This document shows positions 47,001-55,917 of a DNA stretch of 64,000 nt, one piece after another. The stretch is taken from the NCBI GenBank assembly GCA_965240325.2, contig OZ251232.1, forward strand, positions 62,001-126,000, given 5' to 3'. The position numbers and the translations under genes were made by a program. The stretch's first letter is position 1. The number at the start of each line of letters is the position of its first letter. Below the pieces are notes generated by a model that saw nothing but the letters and a program-made list of their open reading frames with translations, had not been told where the DNA came from and ran no database searches. The DNA comes from Rebecca billardiae RCC1528. Taxonomy: Eukaryota; Haptophyta.

Positions 47001-49260
47001 ACTGCGGCGGCGGCGGCGTGCAGACGGCCGCATCGGCGCGGAGCGGTCGCACGCCGCCGCCCGCGCTCTCCGGCGCTGCTGCCACGGAGCGGCCGCGGCC
47101 GCGCGCGCGGACGGCGCCGCGCGCGCGCGCGCCCGCGCCTGCGTCGACGCCGCCTTCGGTGCCGCGGGCTTGGCCGCCGTCGTCGAGCTCGCCCTCGTCG
47201 GCGCTGCCGCCGGTCTCGGCGCCGACACGCCGCCCCGCGCGCTCGGCCTCTGCTCGGTCGTCCTCGCCGCCGCCGCCGCCGCTGTCGCGCGCGCGCGTCC
47301 GCACGCGTGCCGCTGCGGAGCGTGTGCGCTCTGTGCGCGTGCGTGTGTGTGGCGCCGCTGCTGCTGCTGGGAGTGGGCGTGTGCTGGGGCTGCTGCTGCG
47401 GCTGGCCTCCGACAGGCCGCCGCCGCTGCTGCTGCTGCCGCCGCTGCCGCTGCTGCTGCCGCTGCTGCTGCTGCTGCTGTCGCCGCCCTCTTCGCCGGAG
47501 GCGTCCGGGCCCTCCGCGCACGCGCACGCCCTGCGCCGCGCCGCCGCGCGAGCCGCCTCGTCCGCGGGCGCGCGCTCCGCACCGGGCGCGCGCTCCGCAC
47601 CGGGCGCGCGCGCAGAGGCTGGGCTGTCCGCGCCGCGGCGCGCGCGCCCGCTGCGCCGTCCGCCGTCCGGAGCCGCGCCGGGGCGCGCGCGCCGCGGCGT
47701 GGCGGGGCCGGGCGACCGCGCGCGCGGGGGCGAGGCCTGCGCTCCCGCCTCCGCTCGCCTCCTGCCGCTGCCACCGCCGGGCGGCGTGTGCGCGCTCGGC
47801 TGCGGCGGCTGCGGCTGCGGCGGCTGCGGCTGCGGCTGCGGCTGCGGCTGCGGCTGCGGCTGCGGCGGCTGCGGCTGCGGCTGCGGCTGCGGCTGCGGCT
47901 GCGGCTGCGGCTGCGGCTGCGGCTGCGGCTGCGGCTGCGGCTGCGGCGTGGCCGGCGCGGCGGCCGCCTCGTGCGCCACGTGCGCGGAGAGCGCAAGCAC
48001 GTGCACCACCGCGAGCGACTCGCCCGCGCTGCTCACGCCGGCGCCGCCCGCGCGCGCGCGCGCGGGCGTGTGGTCACTCGGCGCGGCGCCCGCCACCGCC
48101 GCGCCGTCGCTGCCGCCGATCGCGAGGGCGACGGCGAGTGGCGGCGCGCCGTCGGCGCCCGGCTCGTCCGCGCCGGGCGGGAGCAGCACCGCGCCCGCGC
48201 GCACGCCCACCAGCGCGTGTTTCAGCCGCGCGCCCGGCGCCTGCCCCGCCGCCGCCAGCGCGTGCCACGTCAGGCTCTCGAGGTCGAGGCAGCTCAGGTC
48301 AGCCAATGGGAGCGCGCCGCCCGCCGACCCGCCGTGCACGAGGGCGTAGCGGCCGGCGGAGACGACGAGCGCGGCGGCGTTGTACCGCGGCGCGACGCGG
48401 CCGCGCGTGTCGCAGCGCGAGAGCGTCGCCTCGCTCAGCGGCGAGCCGCCGCCGCCGCCGTCGCGACCGGCCGACGGCGGCACCGCACCGCCGCCGCCGC
48501 CGCCGCCGCCGCGCTCGCCCTCGCGAGGCGGCCGCGCGTGCACGTGCAGCGCGAGAAGCTCGGCGACGGCGCGGCCGTCGACGGAGCCGCCGAAGACGTA
48601 CATCGTCCACGGCTCCTGCTCGCGCGCGAACGCCACCGCGCCCAGCCGCCCGCGCACGTCCGACGCGCCGCCGCCGCCGCCGCCGCCGCCGGCCGCGCTG
48701 GGCGGCGGCGCGACGCGCGGATACCGCCACGCGCCGCGCGGCGAGGCGGCGCAGGGCAGCTCGAGCGCGACGAGCTCGCGCGAGTAGTGCCCACCCGCCG
48801 AGCCCTCGGGCGCGACGAAGCCGCCAAAGTACAGGATCGCCTGCGCGCCCAGCGCCGAGTCTGCGCGCGCGGGCAGCGCGCACGCGCAGTGGCCGACGCG
48901 CGCGGCGGGCGCGCGCCCCTCGGCGCGCACGGGGCGCCAGGCGAGGCGCGGCACGTCGAGGCAGTGGGCGTCGCGGAAGATCGTGCCGCCGTCGCCCCCG
49001 CCGAACACGTACAGCTCGTCGCCCACCAGCGTCGCCGCGTGCCACGCGCGCGGCGCCGGGAGCGGCCCGGCGCACGGCGCGTGCGCCCACCGCATCGAGC
49101 GCACGTCGAGCACGGCGAGCTGCGCGCCGCTCGCCGGCGCGCCGCCGAGCACGAGGAGGCGGTCGTCGTACGCCGAGACGCTGTGCCCCATCCGCGGCCC
49201 CGGCGCCGCGCCCACCGTCTCGGCCGCCGCCCACTCCGCGCGGAGCGGCGGGCGCGCCAT
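44083..49260 (-). CDS. Kelch-propeller, coiled-coil protein with TQT-like repeats
   Basis: Single-exon frame of 1,725 aa from ATG 49260; an in-frame ATG at 49332 is an alternative. Residues about 10-410 form kelch repeats (RMGHSVSAYDDRLLVLGG, RAWHAATLVGDELYVFGG, TMYVFGGSVDGRAVAEL, RYALVHGG), so a six-bladed beta-propeller. Residues about 437-487 are a Pro-Gln dipeptide array, followed by a Ser/Arg-rich acidic region. Residues about 790-1090 are a long Ala/Glu/Arg coiled coil. Residues about 1165-1430 contain about a dozen short repeats such as HTQTGG, STQTTP, VAVQTAP and LGAQTSP. The C-terminus ends with a compact, non-repetitive 70-residue segment (EVCTAATLFWLSRYYDVGG). Kelch plus coiled-coil proteins often act at the cytoskeleton or cell ends; the role here is inferred only. 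Confidence 0.8.
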   Translation of the reverse strand: MARPPLRAEWAAAETVGAAPGPRMGHSVSAYDDRLLVLGGAPASGAQLAVLDVRSMRWAHAPCAGPLPAPRAWHAATLVGDELYVFGGGDGGTIFRDAHCLDVPRLAWRPVRAEGRAPAARVGHCACALPARADSALGAQAILYFGGFVAPEGSAGGHYSRELVALELPCAASPRGAWRYPRVAPPPSAAGGGGGGGGASDVRGRLGAVAFAREQEPWTMYVFGGSVDGRAVAELLALHVHARPPREGERGGGGGGGGAVPPSAGRDGGGGGSPLSEATLSRCDTRGRVAPRYNAAALVVSAGRYALVHGGSAGGALPLADLSCLDLESLTWHALAAAGQAPGARLKHALVGVRAGAVLLPPGADEPGADGAPPLAVALAIGGSDGAAVAGAAPSDHTPARARAGGAGVSSAGESLAVVHVLALSAHVAHEAAAAPATPQPQPQPQPQPQPQPQPQPQPQPQPQPPQPQPQPQPQPQPQPPQPQPPQPSAHTPPGGGSGRRRAEAGAQASPPRARSPGPATPRRARPGAAPDGGRRSGRARRGADSPASARAPGAERAPGAERAPADEAARAAARRRACACAEGPDASGEEGGDSSSSSSGSSSGSGGSSSSGGGLSEASRSSSPSTRPLPAAAAAPHTRTRTERTRSAAARVRTRARDSGGGGGEDDRAEAERAGRRVGAETGGSADEGELDDGGQARGTEGGVDAGAGARARGAVRARGRGRSVAAAPESAGGGVRPLRADAAVCTPPPPQSSSAAAARAARAPRTAPHAHRAHAARAAGGGGAADSDSAAARAARAEAERAAAEGLALRASLGAMAAAAGARAAELGAAREEAAAARRALDGARAELGVHATALEAARADAAARAAEAEGARATAEQHAALLGAMSAQLGAERARAADAEAARAAAEAEAGAARARADAGAADAAAARAEAAEAARAAADAAAALESALGGARAALAAAEAQRAAAADADGARDAALRAARREAAAEAAARADADARARAAERRAAALGAELSAARARADASAHEHGSRRARDAARAADALEGAARARDDAAAALAAVGGIADAARAEAGGALRVALELEAACAALAHAAEAEAGAEAASARPERDTPRAAAAADGSAGSAAAEPAAEPAAQPAAQPAAERPAARAAAVAARGTQAAPRCAHARSQTDAAAVVDAATDAGGGVAAAAPPPSRAAHAHTQTGGAAARRAAHTQTACARTRDAGEQACARTRDAGTDAGGEGWARRGAAREQGVQAVPPPPPPRVAAAVQVDAPPPPPPSVAVQTAPLPAAASTQTTPPRAPRPCSVGVQAAEEQAAPAAVAAAETRSVGAQATAATRAVGAQARAPADSPPRAPSSVPAAAPTAPQPPAAHPAAAAGAPLRAAVPPPAIAPAAAAPPWPACAHSAGGPSVACVGVQATDTRSLGAQTSPRPDPQPGAEHWHWQRAPGGDAWQHGPSGAGGAPGAALGLALPPYHHARLAQPPAVPGGAASPLVQPPPWQPPPHAAAHTPPPGPAPAHGGHAAAAAVPAAASPAPAARADTAGAAALHSELAAELGHLRAELASMRAERAAAARQEPSARAHGTPPPASPAAAREGVAGSAGGDAAGASGRATADAARAQPSSPPPSPPPRDRAAAPAPPPAERARRAASGARLSELAEQQEVCTAATLFWLSRYYDVGGSAEVLRLAEDGGVQLVVPDDGPQQRLADVSPQRLRAAPYCYSCP
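47799..47946 (-). repeat. Hexanucleotide array coding (Pro-Gln)n in the kelch gene
   Basis: On the plus strand this is GGCTGC units with a few GGCTGCGGC variants, about 24 copies. On the coding strand CCGCAG repeats give a Pro-Gln dipeptide run with occasional Pro-Pro. It separates the propeller from the disordered middle of the protein. Confidence 0.9.
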
Positions 49261-49433
49261 CCCGCGGCAACCCCCGTGCTGCAGCCAGCAAGGCTGGGCC
49301 GCTCGCCACCGGTCATTCCAGCCACCGGCCACCCGCCCCGCCAGTCCGGGGGAGGCGCCGACCGAGGCGAGGAGGCCGCGGCCGGCTCGACTCGACGTCC
49401 CGCATCGGTCTCGGCCGTGGCCTGCCCATCAGC
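49261..49433. promoter_or_regulatory. Divergent intergenic region, kelch / SDR
   Basis: 173 bp separate the two outward-facing start codons, so the promoters must be shared or interleaved. No TATA-like motif was seen. Confidence 0.4.
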
Positions 49434-49576
49434 ATGCTGCTCACGCGCGCGCTCCGCATCGGCGCGGCGGCGAGCGTGTCGATCGCCGCGGCGGCGGCCG
49501 TCTCGCACGGCGCGCCATCGTTCTGCGCCACCGACACGCCCGGCAGCGGCCTCGCCCTCTCGCGGCTGCGCGCGGC

Positions 49577-49607
<31 letters not shown>

Positions 49608-50488
49608 GCGGCCGCACGTGCGCCGCGCTTCGGCGGCAAGACGTTCATCGTGACGGGCGGCACGTCGGGCGTGGGCGAGGCGGTGGCGACGCGGCTCGCG
49701 TCGGAGGGCGCCGCGGGGATCACCATCGTCGGGCGCAGCGCCGAGCGCGGCGCCGCCGTCGTGAGCAAGCTGCAGGCGCTCGGCTGCCGCGCGCAGTTTG
49801 TGCGCGCGGCCATGGACGTGGTCGCGGACGTGCGCGCGGTCGTGCCGGCGCACGAGAAGGCGTTCGGCTCGGTCGACGGGCTCGCGAACTGCGCGGGGGA
49901 CACCTCGCGCGGCGGCCTTCTCGACCAGTCCGTCGAGTCGTGGGACACCCTCTTCGCCGTGAACGCGCGCGCCCCCTTCCTGCTGATGCAGGCGTCGTGC
50001 GAGCTGATGAAGCGCACAGGCAAGCAGGGCGCCATCGTGAATGTCATCACGATCACGAGCCACGGCGGGCAGCCGTACCTGTGCGGGTACGCGGCGTCGA
50101 AGGGCGCGCTCGTCACGCTCACCAAGAACGCCGCGCACGCGCTGCGCCGCGAGCGCATCCGCGTGAACGGCATCAACATCGGCTGGACGGCGAGCGCGGC
50201 CGAGCACCGCACGCAGGTGGCGAGCGGTGCGGGCGAGGACTGGCTGGAGAAGGCCAAGGAGAAGGAAAGCGCACGCGGGCGCGCGCGCGGGCGCGGGCGG
50301 GCGCGCGGGCCTCACGCCGCGTCCCGCTCGCCCTTCCCCGGTGCCCCACGCCGCAGGTGCCGTTCGGCAAGCTGGTGCAGCCCGAGGACATCGCCGCGCT
50401 GAGCGCCTTCCTCCTCTCCGCAGAGTCGGGCGTGATGACCGGCTCGGTGATCGACATGGACCAGATGGTGATCGGCGGCTACGACTGA
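49434..50488 (+). CDS. Short-chain dehydrogenase/reductase (classical SDR)
   Basis: Exon 1 is 49434-50270 and exon 2 is 50357-50488, giving 322 aa. The acceptor CAG before VPFGKLVQPEDIA is clear. No GT lies where the protein needs a donor, so a GC-AG intron (AGC then GCACGC) is proposed. The only in-phase GT donor (after 50216) would delete 18 residues that fit the family (EDWLEKA). Motifs: cofactor site TGGTSGVG near residue 75, the NCAG motif, Asn of VNARAPF, catalytic Ser of ITSHGG, and YAASK as the Tyr-x3-Lys pair. The C-terminal MTGSVIDMDQ closes the Rossmann fold. The substrate is unknown. The first 50 residues (MLLTRALRIGAAASVSIAAA) form a cleavable-looking targeting sequence, mitochondrial or secretory. 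Confidence 0.88.
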
Positions 50489-51173
50489 GGCCCCAGGGCG
50501 GGCCGCGCGGGGCGGCTGCTGCGGCGCGCTCGCGCGAGGCCGCCATCATCCTCGCGCGAAGAGCCCGCCGCCGTATCAATCGCGTGTGGTCGTCGTGTCG
50601 TCACCGGAGCTGAACTGCGCTTGTGGGTCTTGTGGCCAACGCGTCCGCGGCTCCCCGAGGCCGAGCCGCCCGATACCGAGGGAGGACCGCGGTGACGTGC
50701 ACCGGCGGCGCCTCGCCCAGTAGATGAGCTAGTGTGTGTACAGTAACTAGTACTGAATGCGTCGGATGTGTCTGAACGGCGGCAAGAACCCCGGTGGCGG
50801 CCGGGCCGACAGCCAACTGCTCCCGACGCTAGTACTGAGCAGACTCCGGTCTATGCGTACTGTACAGAGCCGTCTGCGGTCTAAGCGAAGCGTGCGGCCG
50901 TGCGCGTTGCGCCGGCATGAGGCGCCACGGACCGGGAGCAGCACCGACCATGGTCGGCCGCGTGACAATCGAGGAGTGCAACGGATGGCAGACCGCAGCT
51001 GGGCACGGCGAGTCGCGACCACCGAGCACGCCGACGCGTCACAGGCTCCACGCGCCCTTGGCGCCACCACGCAGGGATGGCCAAGCGTCGCGGCCGAGCG
51101 CGCGCTGTGCGCCGTCGGCCGCCGCCGAAGGTACGGAGGGGCCCGGCCGAGGGCGTCGCTGGCGCCGTGCGGC
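50489..51173. other. Convergent intergenic region, SDR / LYRM4
   Basis: 685 bp between two converging genes. It contains GTACAGT/AGTACT-type motifs at 50730-50760 and 50835-50870, lower G+C than the genes, and no supported frame. Confidence 0.5.
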
Positions 51174-51446
51174 TCACTTGCTCATCGCGCGCTTCGCGCC
51201 CTCGAGCACGTGGTTCTGCTGCGGGTACAGCTGCGAGATGAGCGCCTGCCTGCGCACCATGTGCAGCTGCCGCTCCGCCTCCGAGAGCATCGCGCCGACG
51301 GTCGCGCCGTCCTTCTCGCCCATGTGCTCGCGGAAGCCCAGCCGCACGCGGCGCAGCGCGTACTCGCGGAAGTTGTAGTTGCTGAACTGGCTGCTCGTGC
51401 GCATCAGCTCGCGGAAGAGCCGCAGGGCGCGTGTGCGGTTCTCCAT
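51174..51446 (-). CDS. LYRM4: LYRM4/ISD11-like LYR-motif protein
   Basis: A 90-residue protein in one exon; human LYRM4 is 91 aa. Start at ATG 51446; an in-frame ATG at 51467 adds seven residues. The LYR motif appears as ALRLFREL near residue 7, followed by the family core SSQFSNYNFREYALRRVR (human family: FSAYNYRTYAVRRIRDAF). The C-terminal RRQALISQLYP matches the RRQVHIGQLY block. ISD11 binds and stabilises the mitochondrial cysteine desulfurase NFS1 together with acyl carrier protein, at the first step of Fe-S cluster synthesis. No long presequence is visible, as usual for this family. Confidence 0.92.
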   Translation of the reverse strand: MENRTRALRLFRELMRTSSQFSNYNFREYALRRVRLGFREHMGEKDGATVGAMLSEAERQLHMVRRQALISQLYPQQNHVLEGAKRAMSK

Positions 51447-51723
51447 GCCGGCTGCCGCGTGGTGCACCTCACCGCTTGTTTGCCCGCCGCCGCGACGACG
51501 CTTCCGAACCGCGGACGGCGAAGGCCAGTGCGCTGCGCCGTGAAGGATCCTCCTCGAAGATTCGACGGGATTCCTCCGCTGCGGTGAGTGAGCAGCGCCA
51601 AGTCACAGCTTCACGAATCACGATGGCGGCCGTGCGCCGCGCGCGGCTCGTGACTAGTAACTACGCGTCAGTCGTCAGTGCATCGCGGGGCGTGTTGATG
51701 CACGTGCCGGCTGCGAGGGCGTG

Positions 51724-54514
51724 TCAGCAGAAGAGGTAGGTGCGCTGCTCGCCCTCGAGCATCTCCGCCGCGCGCGCCGGCCCGACCGCGCGCTGCAGCT
51801 GCAGCGCGTCGTACGCGCAGAAGAGGCTGAGCACGGTGTGGCTGCCGCCGCCGCCGCCGCCGCCGGGCGCGGCGCCGTCGGGCGCGCCGGCGTGCGCGGC
51901 GCGGATGAGGTTGGCCACCTCGGCGAAGAAGTGCGCGAAGAGCGGCAGCCCGTAGAAGCACACGTGCCGCACGCCGCGCACCGGCGTGCGCGAGAAGAAG
52001 TGCGCGCGCTCGGTCGTCAGCAGCACGCGCTTGTCGCCGCGCGCAAACGCGGCGCGCAAGCGCGCCGCGTCCCTCGCGGCCGCGTACTCGGAGAGCTCGG
52101 CGAGCTCGAGGTCGGCGGCGCGCAGCCGGTTGCGCAGGCGCACCCAGTCGAAGTACGAGGGCACGAGCACCAGCGTCCCCGCGCCGCGCGTGCCCAGCCT
52201 GTCCTCGAGCAGCGGCAGCACCTGCGCGCGCAGTCACGCGCGCACGAGCGCGCCCGCACGCCGCGCGCGCGCGCACGAAACGGGTCGGCGCGAGCTCGCG
52301 CGCGATTGCGCGCGCTTGCGCGCGGAGGGTGGCGGCGGGCGTCGGCGCGCGGCGGCGGCGCGCGCGCACCTGCTCGACGAAGGCGTTGAAGCGCGCGTCC
52401 GCCACCTCGGCGGGCGTGCGCGCGCCAAACCGGCTGAACACGAAGCGCAGCGCGGGCGAGAGCGCCGCGCGGATGTGGCCCGCGCCCGGCGGCGCGCGCA
52501 CGCGCACGAGCCCGCCGACCGACGCGCAGCGCACGCGCATCAGCGCGGAGGCGTCGGCGGAGGCGTGCTCGGCGAGCAGCACGGTCTGCCGCACGTGCCG
52601 CCCGAGGCCCTCCAGGCAGTACCGGTGCACGCGGCCAAAGTCCGTCTCGCCCACGACGCTCGGCACGCGGTTGCACGCGCCCAGCGCCGCGTGCACGTGC
52701 GCCCAGTTCTGCATCGCGAGGCAGCACGCGGGCCAGAGCAGCGCGAGCTCGATGGAGGAGAGCGCGGCGGAGGCGGGGCCGGGGCCGGCGCCGTCGCCGA
52801 GCAGCTCGCGCCACACGCCGAGCGGCGAGGCGAGCAGGATGTCCGCGCGGCCCGCGGGCGCGTACGGGCGCAGCGCCCGGCGCGAGAGCCTCAGCCCGAG
52901 CACAAAGCAATCGTCACAGTTGCGCGCACGCGCCCTGGCGCCGCTCACGGAGCCGTCCGCGCGCACGGCGCGCGCGCCGCCGAAGAGGGAGACGTAGTCG
53001 AGCGGGCGCGGCGCCTCGCGCGCGGCGCGCCGGCGCTCGAGCGCGCGCGCCTGCTTCTTGCTCAGCGCCACGCCCGCCGCCGCCGCCGCCGCCGCCGCCG
53101 CCTCCAGCTCGTCATCGCCGTCCGCGCCCGCCGCGGCGGCGGCGCCGTCCGCGTCCGCGCCGGCGGCGTCGTCGTCGTCCGCGCCGAACTCGGCGCGCAG
53201 CCGCTCGGCCTTGAGGACCGAGACGCCCTCCACGCCCGCGCCGCCGTCCTTCGGCCGCCGCCCCTTCCGCCCCGCGCCGCCCCCGTGCGCGGGCAGCAGC
53301 GCGGCAATCGCCTCCGCGGCGGCGAGCGCGTCTTGCCTGAAGGGCAGCAGCAGCAGCACGCGCGCGCGGCTGAAGCCCTGGTCGCGCGCGCCGTCGCTCT
53401 CGGCGTCGGAGTCGGGGTCCGGGGCGGAGGGCGCGGGGGCGCGGGCGGGCGCGGCGCCGCCCGCCGCTTCGCCCGATTCCGAGTCCGAGGCCGCCGCGCC
53501 CGCCGCGCCGCCGCCGCCGCCGCCACCCGCGCGCGGCGCGCGCGCGCCGCCCTGCGCACTCGCCGCGCGCGCGCGCGCGCGCCGCTCGACCGCCTCCGTG
53601 TTGGCGAGCACGCGGCGGCGGGGGCGCGTGACGTGGTCCGCGGCGTACGCGCAGAGCAGCGGCACGAGCTCGTCGCGCATCCGCTCGTAGCACCCCACGC
53701 CGCCCAGCGTGCCGTGCAGGTCGGCCAGCTCGACGTCGTGCCCGGCGCGCAGCCAGCCGCCAAGCTCGGCCTGCGCGCGCGTGAGCTGCGCGCGCCCGGG
53801 CCGCGAGGCGCGCCACCGCGCCGCGACGTCGGGCAGGACGAGCTCGTCGATGGCGCGCAGCGGCGGCGGGCCGCCCTCCGCCGGCGCCTCGCGCGTGCCG
53901 TGCAGCGAGCACTCGCCGAGCGCCGCGCTCCACCGGGCCACCGGCGCGGCCGCGCCGCCGGGCTCGGCGCCGCCCCCGCCATCCGGCGTGCCGCGCGCGG
54001 CGGCGATGCGGCCGGGCTCCTCCCACGGCGCGCAGAAGCGGCGCTCGTACCGCTCGTCCGACGCGCCCGCCGCCGCGTCCGCGCCCTCCTCGCTCACCAG
54101 CTCCGCGCTCGCGGCCGCGCGGTCCGCCTCGGCTGCGCCCGCACCCGCCGCCGCCTCTGGCGGCGGCGGCTGCTGCTCCGCGCGCGCGGCCGTGGGCGCG
54201 CGCGCGCGCTTGCGCCCGCGCTCGCGCGCGAAGGAGGACATGAGCTGCGTCAGCGGGTCCACCGCAGGCAGCGCGTCTCGCGCGTCGTCCTCGCCGCTGC
54301 TGCCCGCCGCGCGCTCGTCGCCGCCGTCGTCGCGGTCGCCGCCGCCGGCTGCGCCCGCGCCGAGCGCGGCGCGCGAGGCTTGCGCGCGGTCGAGGGCCTC
54401 CTCGTCGAACTTGGCGAACACGCCGCCCTCGGGCGCGCTCAGATCCACGCCGCCGTCGTCAGCCCGCCCCTTGGGCTTCTTGCCCCGGCGCGACGACGCT
54501 CCCTTGGCGCCCAT
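51724..54514 (-). CDS. UTP25: UTP25 / digestive-organ-expansion-factor homologue
   Basis: Two exons, 54514-52370 and 52221-51724 (GTGCGC donor, GCGCAG acceptor, phase 0), giving 880 aa. UTP25 is a nucleolar small-subunit-processome component, a degenerate DEAD-box-helicase-like protein needed for early pre-rRNA cleavage and 18S production. Marks: basic N-terminus (MGAKGASSRRGKKPKGR), acidic low-complexity middle, RVLLLLPFRQDAL near residue 375, NCDDCFVLGLRLS, the signature ADILLASPLGVW, MQNWAHVHAAL, FVFSRFGA before the intron, then in exon 2 TLVLVPSYFDWVRLRN, KRVLLTTERAHFFSR and VRHVCFYGLP. These follow the family order. It diverges from the 2H-phosphoesterase-like gene. Confidence 0.95.
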
Positions 54515-54662
54515 CGCCGTTGGCTTGCTCGCGGATGCGCGTGGCCACGCGGCTTTGCCCAGCCGCAGCAACGCGCCGGCACGCGAGTGCTGCGCGGGGC
54601 AGGGGCCGCAGCCACGTCCGGCCAGGCAAGGGGAGGCCAGGCCTCCATCCAGCGAGGCGTGC
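54515..54662. promoter_or_regulatory. Divergent intergenic region, UTP25 / 2H protein
   Basis: 148 bp between outward-facing start codons, the shortest of the four divergent spacers in the window, so promoter elements are almost certainly shared. Confidence 0.4.
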
Positions 54663-55529
54663 ATGCCGGCGACGACTCGCTGGCGCGCAAAGCGCAGGGC
54701 GGGGCGCGTCGGCCACCTGCCGCCCAGGCCGGCGCGCGCAGCGCTCGCCAGTACCGCGCCCCCGCGCCCCGCCACGCCCATCCCGGCGCCTCTCCTGCGC
54801 CGCTACCTCCACGCGGCCGCCCTGCCGGAGGCGGGCGCGCCGGGTGACAAGTCCAAGTGGTACGTGTACGCGCACCCGCTGGGCCCGCTCCGCGAGATCG
54901 CCCTCGAGCACCGGCGGCAGCTCGCCGCCATCCTCGGCCGCGCACGCGCGCACGCCGGCTGCGCGCGCGCCAACAGCTTCCACTTCCCGGCCGCGCACTG
55001 CACGCTCGGCTCCTTCTGCGCGCGCACACGCGAGGACGCGCACCGCGCGTGGGCGGAGCTCAGCGGGGTGCTCACGGCGGCGGCGCCGGGCGACGCGCGC
55101 GCGGACGGTCCGCCGCGCGCGCGGTGCCTGCCCCCCAAGCCCGACGGCCTCTTCGTCGCCGTGCGAGCGCCGCTGCTCGCGCGCGCCGCGGAGCGTCTGT
55201 CCGCGCTCGCGCCCCACGCGCCCCAGCTCGGGCTGAGCAACCTCACCTGCAGAGATGCGCACGGGCTGCACGTGACGCTCGCGTGCGACTACGGGCCTCT
55301 CTCCGACGCGCAGCGCCAGCGCGTCAGCGCGCTCGCCGCCGAGACCTCGGCGCGGCTCGCCCGCCTCTCCGCCGCTGACGGCTGGCTGCAGGTGCAGCGC
55401 TGGGACGTGCTGCTCTGGCGCCGCGCGGGCTACCGGGAGGGCGCAGGCGGCAACTCGGCGGGCACGTGGTCCGCAGAGCGCTGGCTGTCCAAGCTTATTC
55501 TCCCTCATCATGCCGGTGGCAGCCCTTAG
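54663..55529 (+). CDS. 2H phosphoesterase-like protein (two HxT motifs)
   Basis: Single-exon frame of 288 aa. Two His-x-Thr-Leu motifs spaced about 100 residues apart, AAHCTLGSF near residue 113 and GLHVTLACDY near residue 201, are the defining catalytic pair of the 2H (LigT/CPDase-like) phosphoesterase superfamily, which acts on 2',3'-cyclic or oligo-nucleotide phosphodiesters. SKWYVYAHPLGP opens the domain, comparable in layout to the 2H domains of UBASH3-type proteins. The C-terminal YREG and WLSKLIL close it. The Arg/Ala-rich first 40 residues (MPATTRWRAKRRAGR) could be an organelle presequence. The substrate is unknown. Start is the only ATG ahead of the domain in this frame. Confidence 0.78.
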   Translation: MPATTRWRAKRRAGRVGHLPPRPARAALASTAPPRPATPIPAPLLRRYLHAAALPEAGAPGDKSKWYVYAHPLGPLREIALEHRRQLAAILGRARAHAGCARANSFHFPAAHCTLGSFCARTREDAHRAWAELSGVLTAAAPGDARADGPPRARCLPPKPDGLFVAVRAPLLARAAERLSALAPHAPQLGLSNLTCRDAHGLHVTLACDYGPLSDAQRQRVSALAAETSARLARLSAADGWLQVQRWDVLLWRRAGYREGAGGNSAGTWSAERWLSKLILPHHAGGSP

Positions 55530-55917
55530 CGGCCTTGCTGTGTTCCTCGCTGAACAGCGGCAGGCGACCGTAGATGTGACCGAACATACGTCGCCCGGTA
55601 GTACTATCGGTAGGCGGCGGAGTCATCACTGGCGGCATCACTGACTGTCGCGTCCGGGACGGACTCAGCCGGCGCGGGCCGCTGGCTGCTGTCCACGACC
55701 GCCCGGCCCCGGGCCCGGGGCCGGGCCTCGCCGATCGCGCCAGGGGACGTACCGCGGTCATCCGTCAAGCACCGCCGCCGCCGCTAGTATAGGAGTATAC
55801 TGCCTAGATACTACAGCGCGCTACTTAGTACTTCATCGCTCCGCGCCGCGCATCAGTGTTCTGTCGTGCTGTTGATGCCAATCGACATCACTGCTATCGT
55901 CAGCACGCCGACCCGGG
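55530..55917. other. Convergent intergenic region, 2H protein / tocopherol-cyclase-like
   Basis: 388 bp between converging stop codons. It contains the 26-bp perfect palindrome at 55701-55726 and an A+T-richer stretch at 55785-55835 with AGTAC and GTATAC motifs. No gene was seen. Confidence 0.5.
55701..55726. repeat. 26-bp perfect GC palindrome
   Basis: GCCCGGCCCCGGG followed directly by its exact reverse complement. It sits between two converging genes, so it could form a hairpin in both transcripts and help end or process them, or simply be a mutational hot spot. Confidence 0.9.

Noticed and set aside
44512-49653. 1,700-codon plus-strand frame opposite the kelch gene
   Set aside because: Low-complexity Arg/Ala sequence with no domain, while the minus strand encodes clear kelch blades.
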